Shown in pieces: positions 49,101-61,000 of a DNA stretch of 64,000 nt; position 1 is the stretch's first letter; every line of letters begins with the position of its first letter. The stretch comes from Lonicera japonica (Eukaryota; Streptophyta; Magnoliopsida; Dipsacales; Caprifoliaceae). Position numbers and translations under genes: made by a program. Location of the stretch: NCBI GenBank assembly GCA_021464415.1, contig CM038471.1, forward strand, positions 73,944,851 through 74,008,850, in the 5' to 3' direction. The notes under the pieces were generated by a model. That model saw only the letters and a list, made by a program, of their open reading frames with translations, had not been told where the DNA came from and did no database searches.

Positions 49101-50396
49101 TTTAGGACCTCAAATCTGCAATTTTACTATTTATGGCATAATTAGATTTGGTAATAAGTTGATATAAGAAAGTCAGAATTGACTTCCGTGAATTTTGCTA
49201 CGATTCTAGGAATCAATAGTGTAAAATCCCAAGAATTCTGCATATTCTGTTTTCGTAGTTTTTTGTATTATTTCATTTTATGCATATTTCCTCCCCCATA
49301 TAAAGAAGGATATATAATCTTTGGAGGGAAGACTATTATTGAATAAATTTGTGAGTTCTCCCACCCAATCAAGTGTTTATTTATTTAAGGATTTGATATT
49401 TCCTAGCTTTCTACTACGTTAACATTTAACACACAAAACCACACCAAACATAACAAAAATTCTAAAAGTATAAAGTTACTAACAGAGTTACTAGTTAGTA
49501 CCCTATATGCCCAACATCTGCCTGCAAATTACTAATCATATAAAATACACAAACACACAAAATTCCTCAAAGTTAGAACTAAGTTTAATAGTAGTAAACA
49601 ATACCTTGTTTTCATCATTGAGTTTAATGAGGCTTCTTAGTACTTGAACTATGGCCAACCGATTGTTTGGCTTACTCGTACCCAATCGGTTAAACAAGAT
49701 TGGAACGATCCCCTCATCATCAATCCATTCATCTGTAATTGCATTTTCGCTAATTAAAGCAGCAAAGTGCAAAACAGCGCGTGTAAATTCTTCATCATTA
49801 CCATACTTTAGCTGCACCACAACATCATCAACACCTAGTATTCCATCAGCTTCCAGTATTTCCTCTTCAATTTCCTCCTCTACTATTTCCCCCTCCATTT
49901 CTTCCTCACTTTCCACATCCGTATCAACATCATCAACCAACTCCGACTTGGTCTCCGAACTAGCAGTGCTAAATCGCGCATTCATCATTTCTTTACGCAG
50001 AGCCTCGATTTTCTCTTTGCCAACTACTGAAACATCATGGCAAGCAAAGAGCACTAGGCCTAAAGACCTTCCAAGATTCTGGGTCACATCCTCAATCTGC
50101 TTTAAAGGTGATGACCGGTCGCTGGGGAATTTTATCAAACATTTGGCGCGCTTAAGCTCAACTTCAACCGATTCCATTGCCTTTCGAATAGTTGGTGTAT
50201 CAAGAAACTTGTTGTCCTTCAATTCAACGAGAATTGGACCTAACTTCTCAACAAAAATTGAGAATTCAGTGATTGTTTCACTCTGGGTTTGTGGGTCTTT
50301 TGCTAATGAAGTAATTTCATCAGCAGATGATTGTAGCTTCAAAACAAGATGAGAGAAATTTGTATCATCCATTAATTCAGCTTTCTTCATATTCAA
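46199..50396 (-). CDS. Armadillo-repeat protein of the PUB43/44-SAUL1 type lacking the U-box
   Basis: Three exons: 50396-49605, 48866-48566 and 47658-46199. Their phases match and the total is 850 residues. Residues 10-150 form the helical N-terminal domain of plant U-box/ARM proteins (LGRSLGLVLFACHDVSV; KEKIEALRKEMMNARF). A strongly acidic linker follows (about 151-184, EEEMEGEIVEEEIEEEIL). Armadillo-type repeats fill ~190-850, including a conserved insert with SRWRCVPPSSDGFCEVHDGY. Plant PUB43, PUB44 and SAUL1 have a U-box between the N-terminal domain and the repeats, and here none can be found in any exon. It is therefore unlikely to be a ubiquitin ligase on its own and may act as a scaffold or regulator (inference). 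The first ATG of the frame is taken as start, and Met3 is an alternative. Confidence 0.88.
48359..48531. mobile_element. Degenerate Stowaway-like MITE in intron 2 of the armadillo gene
   Basis: CTCCCTCTGTCCC follows TA at 48357-48358, then CCCAAATTAAGAGTCGAC. The right end is eroded (GGACTATGCTAATTGATACTA). Confidence 0.45.
48567..49604 (-). other. Intron 1 region of the armadillo gene and exon 2 flank
   Basis: Intron 1 itself spans 48867-49604 (GT-AG, 738 bp) and contains no recognisable element. It is AT-rich. Exon 2 occupies 48566-48866 and is described with the gene. Confidence 0.5.
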
Positions 50397-52073
50397 ATAT
50401 CTTTGTTACATGTAACTACAAAAACTAAGGAAGAAAATGAGAGAGGATTGTATAGAGATTGATGAAAGAATGAAAGGAATAAGGAATTAAACCAAATTAT
50501 GGAAGACCCAGATTGGGGTTTTGGTTTGTTATAGAAATCAAGAATTAAATAATTAGTGGTAATGAAAACTCGGAGAAGACTTGGACTTGGTTTCGTTCTT
50601 GTATTGACTTGTTTGTCTTCTTCCTTTTAATTCTTCGTACTCGAAGTCTAGTACAATTTACAAGAAACATATACATATATATATATATATATTTACAGAG
50701 ATTGAAAGTAGAGATTATTGGTGGAGCAAAATTGTGTGTACGTGCGAGAAATTGTTTTTTAAAACATACATATATGATATTTATCTGACACAGAAAAACC
50801 AAAATTAACATTTTAAATTTACCACTACTTATTAGTTAAATAAATTATAATAAAAATAAACGTGACATGAATTATTTTATAAGTATATAGTTATTTGAGA
50901 TAAAAAAAAATTAACATATTGAAACAATGATCATCATTAGTTAAAAGATATTTTAATAAAAAACAATTTTAAAAATATGTCTATATTTTATGTTAAATAT
51001 AAATAACTTTTTAAAATTATTAATTACGCCAGTTTTTAGGTTAAATATAGAAACGGTGATGCGAGAAATATCGGAAGACTCTTGGTTGGAAGATAGCGAA
51101 GAAAGGAATATTTTTGATGTTAGCATGAGGTAGTTTCTTTCTCTCTCTTTATAATTTTTGACTGGTAAAAGTGAAGAAGGAGGGGTCATCTTCTTCTTCT
51201 TTTAAATGCATATTTAGATATATACATTTATGTGTTCCAACTTAAATTTCTGTGTTCCAACTTAAATTTCTGTGTTCTAACTTAAATGGAAATGGAATTG
51301 GCGTGGCGTGGCGTGGCGTGGCGTGAGAGAGAATCAGAAAGAAAGAAAGAAAGAAAGAAAGTAGTAGTCAACTATACATATATATACATATATATTGCCG
51401 TCTTTGTTTTGGCTTTTATTTATTATATGTTTCCAACTTTATTAACTTTTCATTTTCAGATTTTGCGTGCCAACGACGGCTAATTTGGTCGGTCTGATTC
51501 TCCAATAAATTTGGAGTTTAAGATAATTGGGCTGGCTGACCTGACAATCAAGGACCACTAGCCCATTCTACAAGGTCACGGTGATGAGGAGTTTCTTTAT
51601 CTGTCGAGTTACCTTTTTATTAATGTTTTGTATCATTTTCATTTATAAACAAAAAATCGTTTCAGTAATTCTTGTCTATCTTTTAATTACCTGTATACAA
51701 AATCGAACTCCTAAAATCTATTATAATCTCAATGATCCAACGGCCCACTTCATTTGTCCTAAACTCTTTTTCTTTTCTTCTTCTTTTATAGAATGTCCCT
51801 GGACCCTGATTGGACCCCTCTCTTTCGCTCAACCTATTGTCAATTTGTCATTAAAAGAACATTTAACACCCCCCCCACCCTCTCTCTCTCTCTCTCCCTT
51901 TAATTTCATATTCCGTTTTTGCGGCATTAATAATTTTCTTTCTCGATATAGTTATGTATCGCATTAGTATATTGTAATGTAATAAAAAAAAGAGTAAAAA
52001 GAGTTGTGAATCTTTTTTAATGAAATTATATAGTATTATCTGTAAGACTATCTACAATAATATAAAGAGAATA
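50397..52073. other. Upstream region of the armadillo gene, AT-rich
   Basis: It probably holds the promoter and leader of the minus-strand gene. An (AT)n tract is at about 50670-50692, and a cluster of simple repeats at 51231-51360 is listed separately. No second gene was identified. Confidence 0.5.
51231..51360. repeat. Cluster of short tandem repeats
   Basis: Three 20-bp units TGTGTTCCAACTTAAATTTC start at 51231, 51251 and 51271. Five GCGTG units follow at 51301-51325, then (GAAA)n to about 51360. The frame at 51286-51483 reads through them. Confidence 0.9.
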
Positions 52074-52459
52074 GTGATGGTCTCTTAAATAGGATTGTTA
52101 TTATTATAATAAAAATAAATGTCTAATATAAAAAATTAGTATATTAATATATAAATTATTTAATATTTAAAATATTTTTTTAATTAATATATAATAATAA
52201 TATTTGATATATTAATTTTTATGTTTGTTTTAAATTATTAATTAAATATTGCTCTTATAAAATATTATATATATATATATATATCCCCTAGGGACGTGAT
52301 GGTCTCTTAAATAGGATTGTTATTATTATAATAAAAATAAATTTTTAATATAAAAAATTAGTATATTAATATATAAATTATTTAATATTTAGAATATTTT
52401 TTTAATTAATATATAATAATAATATTTGATATATTAATTTTTATGTTTGTTTTAAATTA
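52074..52459. repeat. 164-bp direct repeat, two nearly identical copies
   Basis: GTGATGGTCTCTTAAATAGG starts copies at 52074 and 52296. Both run to TTTAAATTA at 52237 and 52459 with only a few differences. An (AT)n tract and CCCCTAGGGAC separate them. High identity in such AT-rich DNA suggests a recent duplication. Confidence 0.85.
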
Positions 52460-52681
52460 ATACTTGCTAACGCTCCTACTTTTATATTTTTATCTTAATA
52501 ACACTCACATTTTATAGCTACCACTCCCACCACTTTCATTTATTTTTTAGAATAAATCTCATACTTAATTAATTAACAACATCATTAAGTATATAATAGC
52601 ATAGAATAAATGACCCCAAACAAAGGTCTCCATATCTCACACACTTCCATCTCGCAAGCGTTAATGAAAGAGAGCAGCCAG

Positions 52682-53973
52682 AGGTTTACTCGGTTCCTAT
52701 TTTATTGTTTATATTATTTTTATAACATACACATCAAATATATAAACAAAAAACACAATTTTCTGTTTTAAATACGAAGAAGGTTTACTCGATTTCTCGT
52801 AACTTAATATAAAATCCCATAAAATGTCAAATTGATATACTCTCGAGACCGTCGTTTAGTTGAGAGCAGCCGAGTGTTGCTATATCATGCTAGGCTGTGA
52901 GCAGCCGAGTGATACTAAACGCACTCGATTTCTTGCAACCGAATAAAGGTTCTGATAACTCATTAAATTAAGACCAACATAGTGTTTTTAGTGTTACTCA
53001 ACATAATATCACCGAGTTAGGTTTAATCTATCGAGGACCAAAAATATTAAATAAATATTCAATAATAATCCACACTTAACAATTATATATCTACTAAATT
53101 ATATACTCGATTAGAAGAAGTTGTCATTCATATACAAAAAATTACATCCTTAACATTTTGTGAACAACAAAAAATTACATATAATGACAAACAAACACTA
53201 TTTATGCGACAAATTTTTGCATATAAATAAACAAAAAACTTCACAATAAGCTTACTAATCAATCAAGTATGATTGGTAAGTCTATTGTTGTTAAATCCTT
53301 TACCGGCCAAATTTGTAAATAATGAGCAAGCCTATCAATATAGTTTTCCATCCGAGGTATTGTTTCAGTGGTACGAAAAAATTTTCACCATGTAGCAACA
53401 GGAGGAAGTGGTGCGCCGTCCTTCAACGTTACTCTGATGAAATGACAATCTCGGACGTATGCACCGTTCCACCATTTAATTTGTTGTTTCATTACTCCTA
53501 TGCTAATAAACATAATGGATGCACTAGGGGGAATTTTCAACAATTGTTACGTCGCACTCCTCCCTTCCAAAGCATGTATTCTCATATTAGCCTTGACTTT
53601 GGCACCAATCCATTAACATATATCGAGAAGAAAATACCTACAAAATACAAATGCTAATAAAAATTAACTCAATCAATAACTTATTTAAATCGTACTAAAT
53701 ATATACTAAATTATACTTATTTGGCCATATTATATACTTAAGAGAACAAACATTTTAAAAATAAAATATTATAATATTTATGATTGAAAAACCAATGCAA
53801 TCGGCCCTTGAGGACCAAGAGTTGTAGCATACACTCGGCCATTAATAACTGAGTAGTATCAGAAGTACTCAGTTGCTGATAACCAAATGAGATTTTTTTA
53901 ACTGTGCACAAAAATAACCATACTCGGTTAATAACAGCCGAGTGTACAAGCCTGCAACTCGATTATAGGGAAC
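52682..53973. repeat. Possible DNA-transposon remnant with ACTCGG/CCGAGT subterminal repeats
   Basis: GGTTTACTCGGTTCC at 52683 is mirrored by GGAACCGAATAAACC ending near 53973. Inside both ends are repeated CCGAGT/ACTCGG words: a 13-bp GAGCAGCCGAGTG occurs at 52863 and 52899, and a hairpin, ACTCGGTTAATAACAGCCGA, at 53922. Subterminal arrays of this kind occur in CACTA and similar elements, but no CACTA end or target duplication was found. The 111-codon plus-strand frame at 53322-53657 in the middle has no domain I recognise. Confidence 0.4.
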
Positions 53974-53989
53974 CGAATAAACCTTATTC

Positions 53990-55139
53990 GCGCTTTAAAT
54001 AGAAAAATGTGTTGTTTGTATATATATATATATATATATGAGTGTATGTTATGAAAATATTATAAACAATTAAACATAATAAAAACATGCATACATTTCT
54101 TTGATTAACTATTTCTTCTTTATTTTGCTTCTCTTGTTTTAAAGGTTTTTTTTTTCCTACCATTCTTCTCAAGCTTAGCATTTGCAATGGTGAATGTTTT
54201 CTTGCATCAATAGTGAAAGTTTTGTTGACTGTTTTGGTTAAGATTAATTAGCTTTTGTATTAAATTAGTATAAGTTATTGGATTCTTAATCTAACATTGG
54301 GCTTATATGTGAAACAATTATGTGTTGTGAACCGTCGAATTGTTAAGCCCACTTTAAAAATGATCAAATAAGGTTTAAATTATTTGAGCTTAAATGTATC
54401 TAATAGGGTATGGGCCTTTAATGTGTAGATACTTAAGAGTAATTTTATTTTTATGATGGGCTAAAATATAAATACTAAATAGATAGTAGGGTTTACTATC
54501 TATATATATTGTGGTTATGGTCCCCAGATCATACGTATGTATCTTGTCCCTGTTGAGCTCACATCATCACAGAGAGCAGAGAGAGAAGGCATAAAGAATT
54601 TTTCTAAAGAAATACGTGTTGATCTGGAAGGCCAACCACTCGAGTACAAACACACGTTATGGATTCAGGTACGCTTCCGCATATTAATTTATTGATTCTT
54701 GGTGATACGACATGAATGATCCTAAGGTTTATGGTTGTTTAGAACCAACAAGAACTAACATAAGTGAGGTGAAAAACTAATTAAGAGTTAATTGACTTTT
54801 GTATTAAATGAAATCAAATAGGGTGAAAATAATAATTTAACTTTTTTTTAGTGAGAGTACTAGCAAGTGATTTTAAAAGTAACAACATCACCACCCATAT
54901 AACAACATTAAATAATATTATTTGGTTAGAAACTTCAAGTATTTTGGAGTGCCCCTTATTTCCGGTAGACTCACATGGAGAGATTGTAGACCTCTCATTG
55001 ATAAAAAAAATGCTTTTTTTTACAGGACTCTCTCATCCGTACGTATTTTCATAAAAATATCATTAGCTCCAATAAATTGAAGTTTTAAATAATTGGGGCC
55101 TGGTTGTGCTGCCCTCAAGGGCCGGCAAGGATTTAGAAT
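53990..55139. other. Intergenic region with possible LTR-like fragment
   Basis: At about 54480-54680 a TATATATA box precedes GTTGAGCTCACATCATCACA and TGGATTCAGGTACGCTTCCG, which together look like the transcribed part and leader of a retrotransposon LTR. No partner LTR or coding region was seen. The rest is AT-rich. Confidence 0.3.
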
Positions 55140-55886
55140 GCGTAAATTACCATGTAAGCCCCTAAATTATTTGATTTGTGTCAATTTAATCCTTAAACTA
55201 TCAAATCCTTAAACCTAAGTCAATTAAGCTCTTCCGTTAACTTTCACGTGCCTCACTTTCAAGGGTACTTTTGTTATTTAGCCTAAAAAAACCCTCATAA
55301 TATATGAATTTAGGTATTTTTTAGGTACGTAAATCTGAAAATTAATACTAACTTTTAATTTGTAAAATATATAAATTTATAAAATACACAATTATATAAA
55401 ATTAATTAACAGTTTTTAAATATTTATTATTATTATTTAAACTAGGGTTGTATTAGGGTTCTAATCTCAAAGGACGATTTTCTTTATCAGCTATTAAGAA
55501 TTCATAATTCTATTTTTGGACATCTTTTCGGATTAAAACTAAATGTAGCCCAAATTTAAAATGTCATATGTTTTTTATGTATACTTTAGTATTTAATATG
55601 AGGTTATTTTCTATACATTTCACTAAAATTCATAAATTTTACAAATTAAACTCCACGATTTTATATTTTGAAGTATTGTTTTTTTTTCTAAATTCGTATA
55701 TTTGATATGAGTTTTTTTTTAGGCTAAATGATGAAAATAACCTTGAAAATAAAGATCGTGCCACTCGCATGCTTGTTTCCGTCCAAATTTAAATGGTAAG
55801 TTAACAAAAGGACATAATTGATTGGGTTTAATTAGTATCTTTAGGGTGAAATTGGATAGTTTAGAGGCTTATGGGATTATTTACTC
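55140..55886. mobile_element. Mutator-like MITE with long imperfect TIRs
   Basis: GCGTAAATTACCATGTAAGC at 55140 and the reverse of the right end (GAGTAAATAATCCCATAAGC) align over ~100 bp with gaps. The flanking 9-mers ATTTAGAAT (55131-55139) and ATTTTGAAT (55887-55895) match at 8 of 9 positions, as expected for a Mutator-type target duplication. The interior is non-coding. Confidence 0.65.
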
Positions 55887-55895
55887 ATTTTGAAT

Positions 55896-56507
55896 TAATA
55901 AAAATGCACTGATCCAAGCGAGTGGTAAAAGATCTACGAACTGACTATCTTAATTTCTCATAGTTGGAGATCATATAGAATATTAAGGTATCAACTTAAT
56001 TTTAACATTGTGATCTGATTTCGCAAAAAGTTAGAAGAAAGAAAGTAGAAGCGGACTCTCTCGCCTCGGCTTGGTTTCGTGTTTGTGTGGTTGGTGACGC
56101 AGAAGGAAGCTAAAGCTGCTCTCTCAGCTCGGCTTGGTTGGGAGACTCTCATGAGGGTGACGCGAAGCAAAGCTTGCTTATTCATCTCTTTGGTCAGCGA
56201 ATTATGTAGCTAGGGTAACAAAATTCTATATCTGACTCCATGTAATGATCTTTGATATGAATGATTATTAAAAAAAAAAAAGTAGAAGCGGACTAATTCT
56301 TACTTACACACGATCGAGATAAAATAAAACTGCGCAGACACAGCCAAAGTCAGTTAAACCTTATTATTATTATTATGCACTGATAACGTCATTTTCCCAG
56401 ATTCAAGTACCGCCACGTACGGTACGTCTACTGCTACGTGTCACTCTCTAAAAATACTAATCTGTGTCATTTTAGAGAGAGTGTTGTTGAATGAATCATT
56501 ATTGAAA
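55896..56507. promoter_or_regulatory. Upstream region of the orphan OSCA first exon
   Basis: It contains ACGTGTC at 56436-56442, an ABRE-like core about 66 bp before the ATG at 56508, and a nearby CCACGTACGGTACGT block. A repeated GAAGCGGACT word occurs near 56050 and 56286. Promoter function is inferred only from position and motif. Confidence 0.3.
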
Positions 56508-56782
56508 ATGGAGGCACAAAGCCTATTGGCGTCGGCCGGGATTAACATAGGGCAGGCATTGATTATACTGTCCCTCTTCTCGGTTCTTAAGAAACACAAG
56601 TGCACCTCTTTCGTCTACTACCCTCGCCGTTTGTCTCTCAGGCAACACCCCCATTTCGATCATATTCGTCGCTTTCTGCCTTCGATTCACTGGATTCAAC
56701 GAGCTGTTCGTGTTACGGAAGGCGAAATCCTCGACTGTTGCGGCCTTGATGCCCTCATCGTCATCCGACTCTTCAAATTCGG
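56508..56782 (+). CDS. Orphan OSCA/CSC1-like first exon (copy A)
   Basis: ATG at 56508 opens a 91-codon frame ending in TTC GG/GT, a phase-2 donor at 56783. It has the N-terminal OSCA membrane segment (ASAGINIGQALIILSLFSVL), then KKHK, YYPRRLSL, and GLDALIVIRLFKFG at the exon end. It aligns throughout with the first exon at 58054-58388 but is clearly diverged. No second exon lies between the two. The donor phase equals that of copy B, so it could splice to exon 2 at 59950 as an alternative first exon, or it may be the surviving piece of a lost tandem paralogue. Confidence 0.75.
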
Positions 56783-58053
56783 GTATCAATCAATTATATA
56801 TTTCTATTTCTATACAGCCGGGGCCGTATACAACGACATATATAACAAGCTACTCTTTACACATATTTACGCGTACGTGTTCATATTTATCAAAATCTAT
56901 CTATCTATCTATCTATCTATTTGGTGATGCTCTTAAGTGTTTTTGAACGAGTTTGCATCCTATATATTCTATTTGTTGCATTCGGGTAACTTCCGACCAC
57001 ATTTTTAATATGCAAGTGTCCACTACGAGCATCATATTTAATTCCAAGAATAATTTTGACATAAGATAATGAATTGAAACGGCAGATTTGTTTGTTGAGA
57101 ATTATGTAGAAATTAGTTTTTTTAGTTTCACACAAGTGAGATGCCCATGGTGGATGTTGGTTAGAGATTTGGCTGCAAATGACTTATTGAAATTGATTGC
57201 AACAAATTGGATGTTTAGGGTACAATCCATCTCAAAAAATTGTTTAGAATACAAACTAAAAGTTTCAATTATTTTAGAACGCATTAGCTTAATTTATAGT
57301 CTAATATGTGTCATATAATATTACATATATAATATAATGATGTTACATTACATGTACAATAATATATTTAGGGAAAATTTATTTAAGGATTCAAATATAT
57401 TTCTAAAAATGACAAAAAAGGTGCGGAGATGAAATGAGGTTTTAAATTTGTTGGTTAACAGATGGCCCCCACCCCCATATTACTTGGATATAAGAAAGGG
57501 GTTTACTTTACCCTATGCAGATGGCTTAGTGATTCATTAATTTTTTTTATAAAAAATAGATTTATTTAGTAGGAGATTCTATATTTGAATCCTTCTTAAT
57601 ACACTCTAAATACAGTTGTTCAAAAAAATTATTTAAATAAAATTTCTCTTATCTTTATTATTGAGTTCAAATAAAATGTATTACTAGATTTTTAATATGT
57701 TATGTGTATATTATTTTTGAGTATATCATGCCAAATTCGAACTAAATACTTCTCACTAATTGGATTTTAGTTAAAGTAAAAATTATGAAATGAATATGTA
57801 TATCATAATATATAAATATTTGTATTTAGATTTGATTATAATCAATAGAAAAATCAACCGTTTAGATTCCAACGGGTAATACCTTAAACATGATTAAAAA
57901 GCCGCACAAAACACATTCTGAACCGAAATTAGTTGGCGCAAGGCTATTTTTAAATGGAAATCATGGTTTACGACATGCACTCAAGAACGAACCTACGTGA
58001 CCAATGCGTCGCCTTTAACGTAACTCTGCCCTCTATGGTACACAATCGCCACC
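56783..58053. other. Region between the two OSCA first exons
   Basis: A (CTAT)n tract is at about 56897-56920. The rest is AT-rich. I looked for a copy of OSCA exons 2-4 and found none. Frames at 57088-57318 have no recognisable domain. Confidence 0.5.
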
Positions 58054-61000
58054 ATGAACCACCCTCCGCCGTCCCCTTCCCCCTCTCCACCGCCGTCCGT
58101 ACTACTGGACGGAAAATCCCTGACGGTATCGGCATCAATCAACATTGTTTTCGCCATAACCGTTCTCTTATTCTTCTCCATTCTCAAAAAACAGCCCTCA
58201 AATTCCACCATATACTTCGCTCGTCGCCTCTCTCTCAACCACCACATGCCCTTCGATAAAACCCTAACTCTCTCCCGATTCATCCCCACCGTCTATTGGA
58301 TTCGCCGCTCTTTTCGTATCACTGATGCTGAATTACTTGAGAATTGTGGCCTTGATGCCCTCATCCTCATTAGACTCTTCAAATTTGGGTGAATTTTTCT
58401 TCCTTAATTCAATTTTTGTTGACACACACACACACATATATATATCAGAAAATTTACATATCTGTTGTGACCATTATGTAATTGTTTAGAATGCTGGATT
58501 CATATCCCATTCACCTTTATGAAAATCCATTGTAGTTAATGAGTGATTGCCAAATTGGAATGTCACTATTTTATGTCAGATAACTATGTACCTGTAGAAG
58601 AAGTACTCGGACTCGTAACGTGTATGTAGATGTTGGGAGCCTTCTCACCCATAAGGTTAAGCTATTAGGTAGCGGACCAATGTGTATCATACTTTTCAAC
58701 AATTGATATTTTGGTACGATTTTTAGGGTTATTAATATTTGAATAAATACATTTTACTAGTTTGATCATTTAATCAACTTATCATATAGATTTTTACATT
58801 CATGTTTTTTTTTTCATTGTCAATTTACTTCCTGTAGTATTTGAACCAATTCTTATAATCTCTCTATTATTCCCAAAATTGAGTAGTAAATGTGTGTATA
58901 TATGCGTAAATATTTAAGGACAGTAAGACTAAGCATCGTGACTTGCTAGTTGTGGTTGGATCAAAGCTATTGAACTCGTGTTTATCTCTCAACTGGCCTC
59001 GTTGTTGGGAAATCATGCAACTCTGCATTACGCAGTACGATGGAGATTTCAAGGAGTTCCTAGAAAACTAACGGATACTAGCTATAAAGAACAAAAGAGT
59101 CAAATAATTCTAAAAGAGCAAGTTTACATTAGCGGATCTGCCGATGTCTCCTTCACCTCCCACAAACCTTCTCCACCGTGGAGGCGCTTACTTCAAGTAC
59201 CCTTTTTTTTTGAATGAGAAAGATATACTTAATCTATGTGGATTAAATATTCTTTTTTAGGCAAAGACTCAACCATTTAAATTCTAACTATCTGTTTAGG
59301 TTTGGGGTGAGACAAAACAATACATTATCAAAACTATCAAAGAAATTTGAAAAGTAAGTAGGACTCCTCAGTGAATCACCAAGATTTCTGTTGTTGACAT
59401 TGTTAAGGCAAAAGATTGAATCACTGCAATTCTAGTTTATTTTTGTTATTCACAGTTGCAGTCAATGGTTTCTAAAGGAGGGTACTGAACCAAGTCAGCT
59501 CAATTTTTCAGACCAGTTTACTTTTGTCTTTGGAACATGTAAATTTATCTCTTTCTGGAATGGTTGTTGGTGTGCACACCATTTTTTGACTAACAAAACT
59601 TTCCTGATTCCCAAAAGATAATGTAGATTATTGAAACAATCTTTAACAATTCCTATTTTTCTAATTGCATGACTTTAAACCTAATCTATTTATTCTTCTA
59701 TTCATGTCATTGTTTTGTATGGTGGTGTGTTTTTTTTTTTCCTGTATAACTAGTCTTTGAAGTTTATGTAGTATCTAGAACGGATTTAGACATCTCATTC
59801 TTTATCATATTAGGTTGCTGATATTTGAAACCAAAAAATTTGTACATTAGATTGTATTGTGTCACAATCCTTAACACATTTATGTAATCAAAGTTTATGC
59901 ATTTTGTATTTGGTATATGAGATACTTGAAATTTTGATTTATTCCACAGGGTCAGGTACTTTGTGGTCTGCTCTCTTGTTGGGCTGTTGGTACTTCTCCC
60001 AGTTAATTATACGAGCTATGATGGGCCATACTGGAGCACTTACTCAATGGATGCTTTGACCATATCTAATATCAATAAAGGATCTGACAGGTAAGGTTAT
60101 CAAGATTTGCTTACTAGTTTTAATTTTCATATTATATTTATGAAATAGTAACATAAATCTCGTCTTTTCCATTCATCGGTTGTAATCGTCTTTTATAATG
60201 ACAACTTTATAATTTGAATGTATGGGGGCATCGCCCTTCATTCGCATGTGTTCTTTATTTGACCTTTGTTTTTTCTTTTCTCATTTTTTTTCAAGTATTA
60301 TTACTACTGTGTCTCCCAATATCAGTGTCGATTGTGGTGCCTTGGTAGCTTGAGGTGGTCTTATCCTTTCTTAAGCTCCAGCTGGCCATTTCTTTGCTTT
60401 ATGCTTTTCAATACGCTTTCTTGCTTCATACCAAAATAAGAAACAATATATGGTTTTTTTTTTCATGACGAAAGTGCTATTAATGCCCTTATCATTTGGA
60501 ATATACCTTCTCTGTGGCCTCAATTAGGAAATGGGAGGAAAAGAAAGGATTAATTTTAAACTGATTAACCAAATGGAGCTATGGAAAATTCATTTTTCAA
60601 CATGAAGATCGAGTTGCCTACTTATGATGGGTGTCTGCATATAAAAGACTTCTTGGATTTGGCTAATAATTGGTGAAGTTCTTTTTGAGTATACGGACAT
60701 TCCAGAAGAATGTTATGTTTGGATAAAGAGGGGAGCAGAGGCGAGAATAACATGTGTATGCAAGGTTCCTTCTCCCTTGGTAAGACGTTGCTACATGTGT
60801 TGTCATTGATATAGATGCTTGGCATGTTTTGCTTGGAAGACCCTGACATGCTTGATCATTTTTGTGGGGCATGAATCTTTTCCTAGATTGATGTGGGGCT
60901 TTATGAGCAGCTTGTGATGCCTTTTGGTTAACATCCATTTCTCTTAGCACCTTCATGTGATTTATGAATCAAATATTAAAAACTTTCTAAATATGTTTGT

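Noticed and set aside
49651..50352. 233-codon plus-strand frame
   Set aside because: Antisense of armadillo exon 1. The Ser-rich run mirrors the acidic linker codons.
53322..53657. 111-codon frame as a gene
   Set aside because: No recognised domain and no good gene context. It lies within a possible transposon remnant.
57954..58289. Frames at 57954-58259 (plus) and 57993-58289 (minus)
   Set aside because: They overlap OSCA exon 1 (copy B) in other frames and lack its conserved segments.
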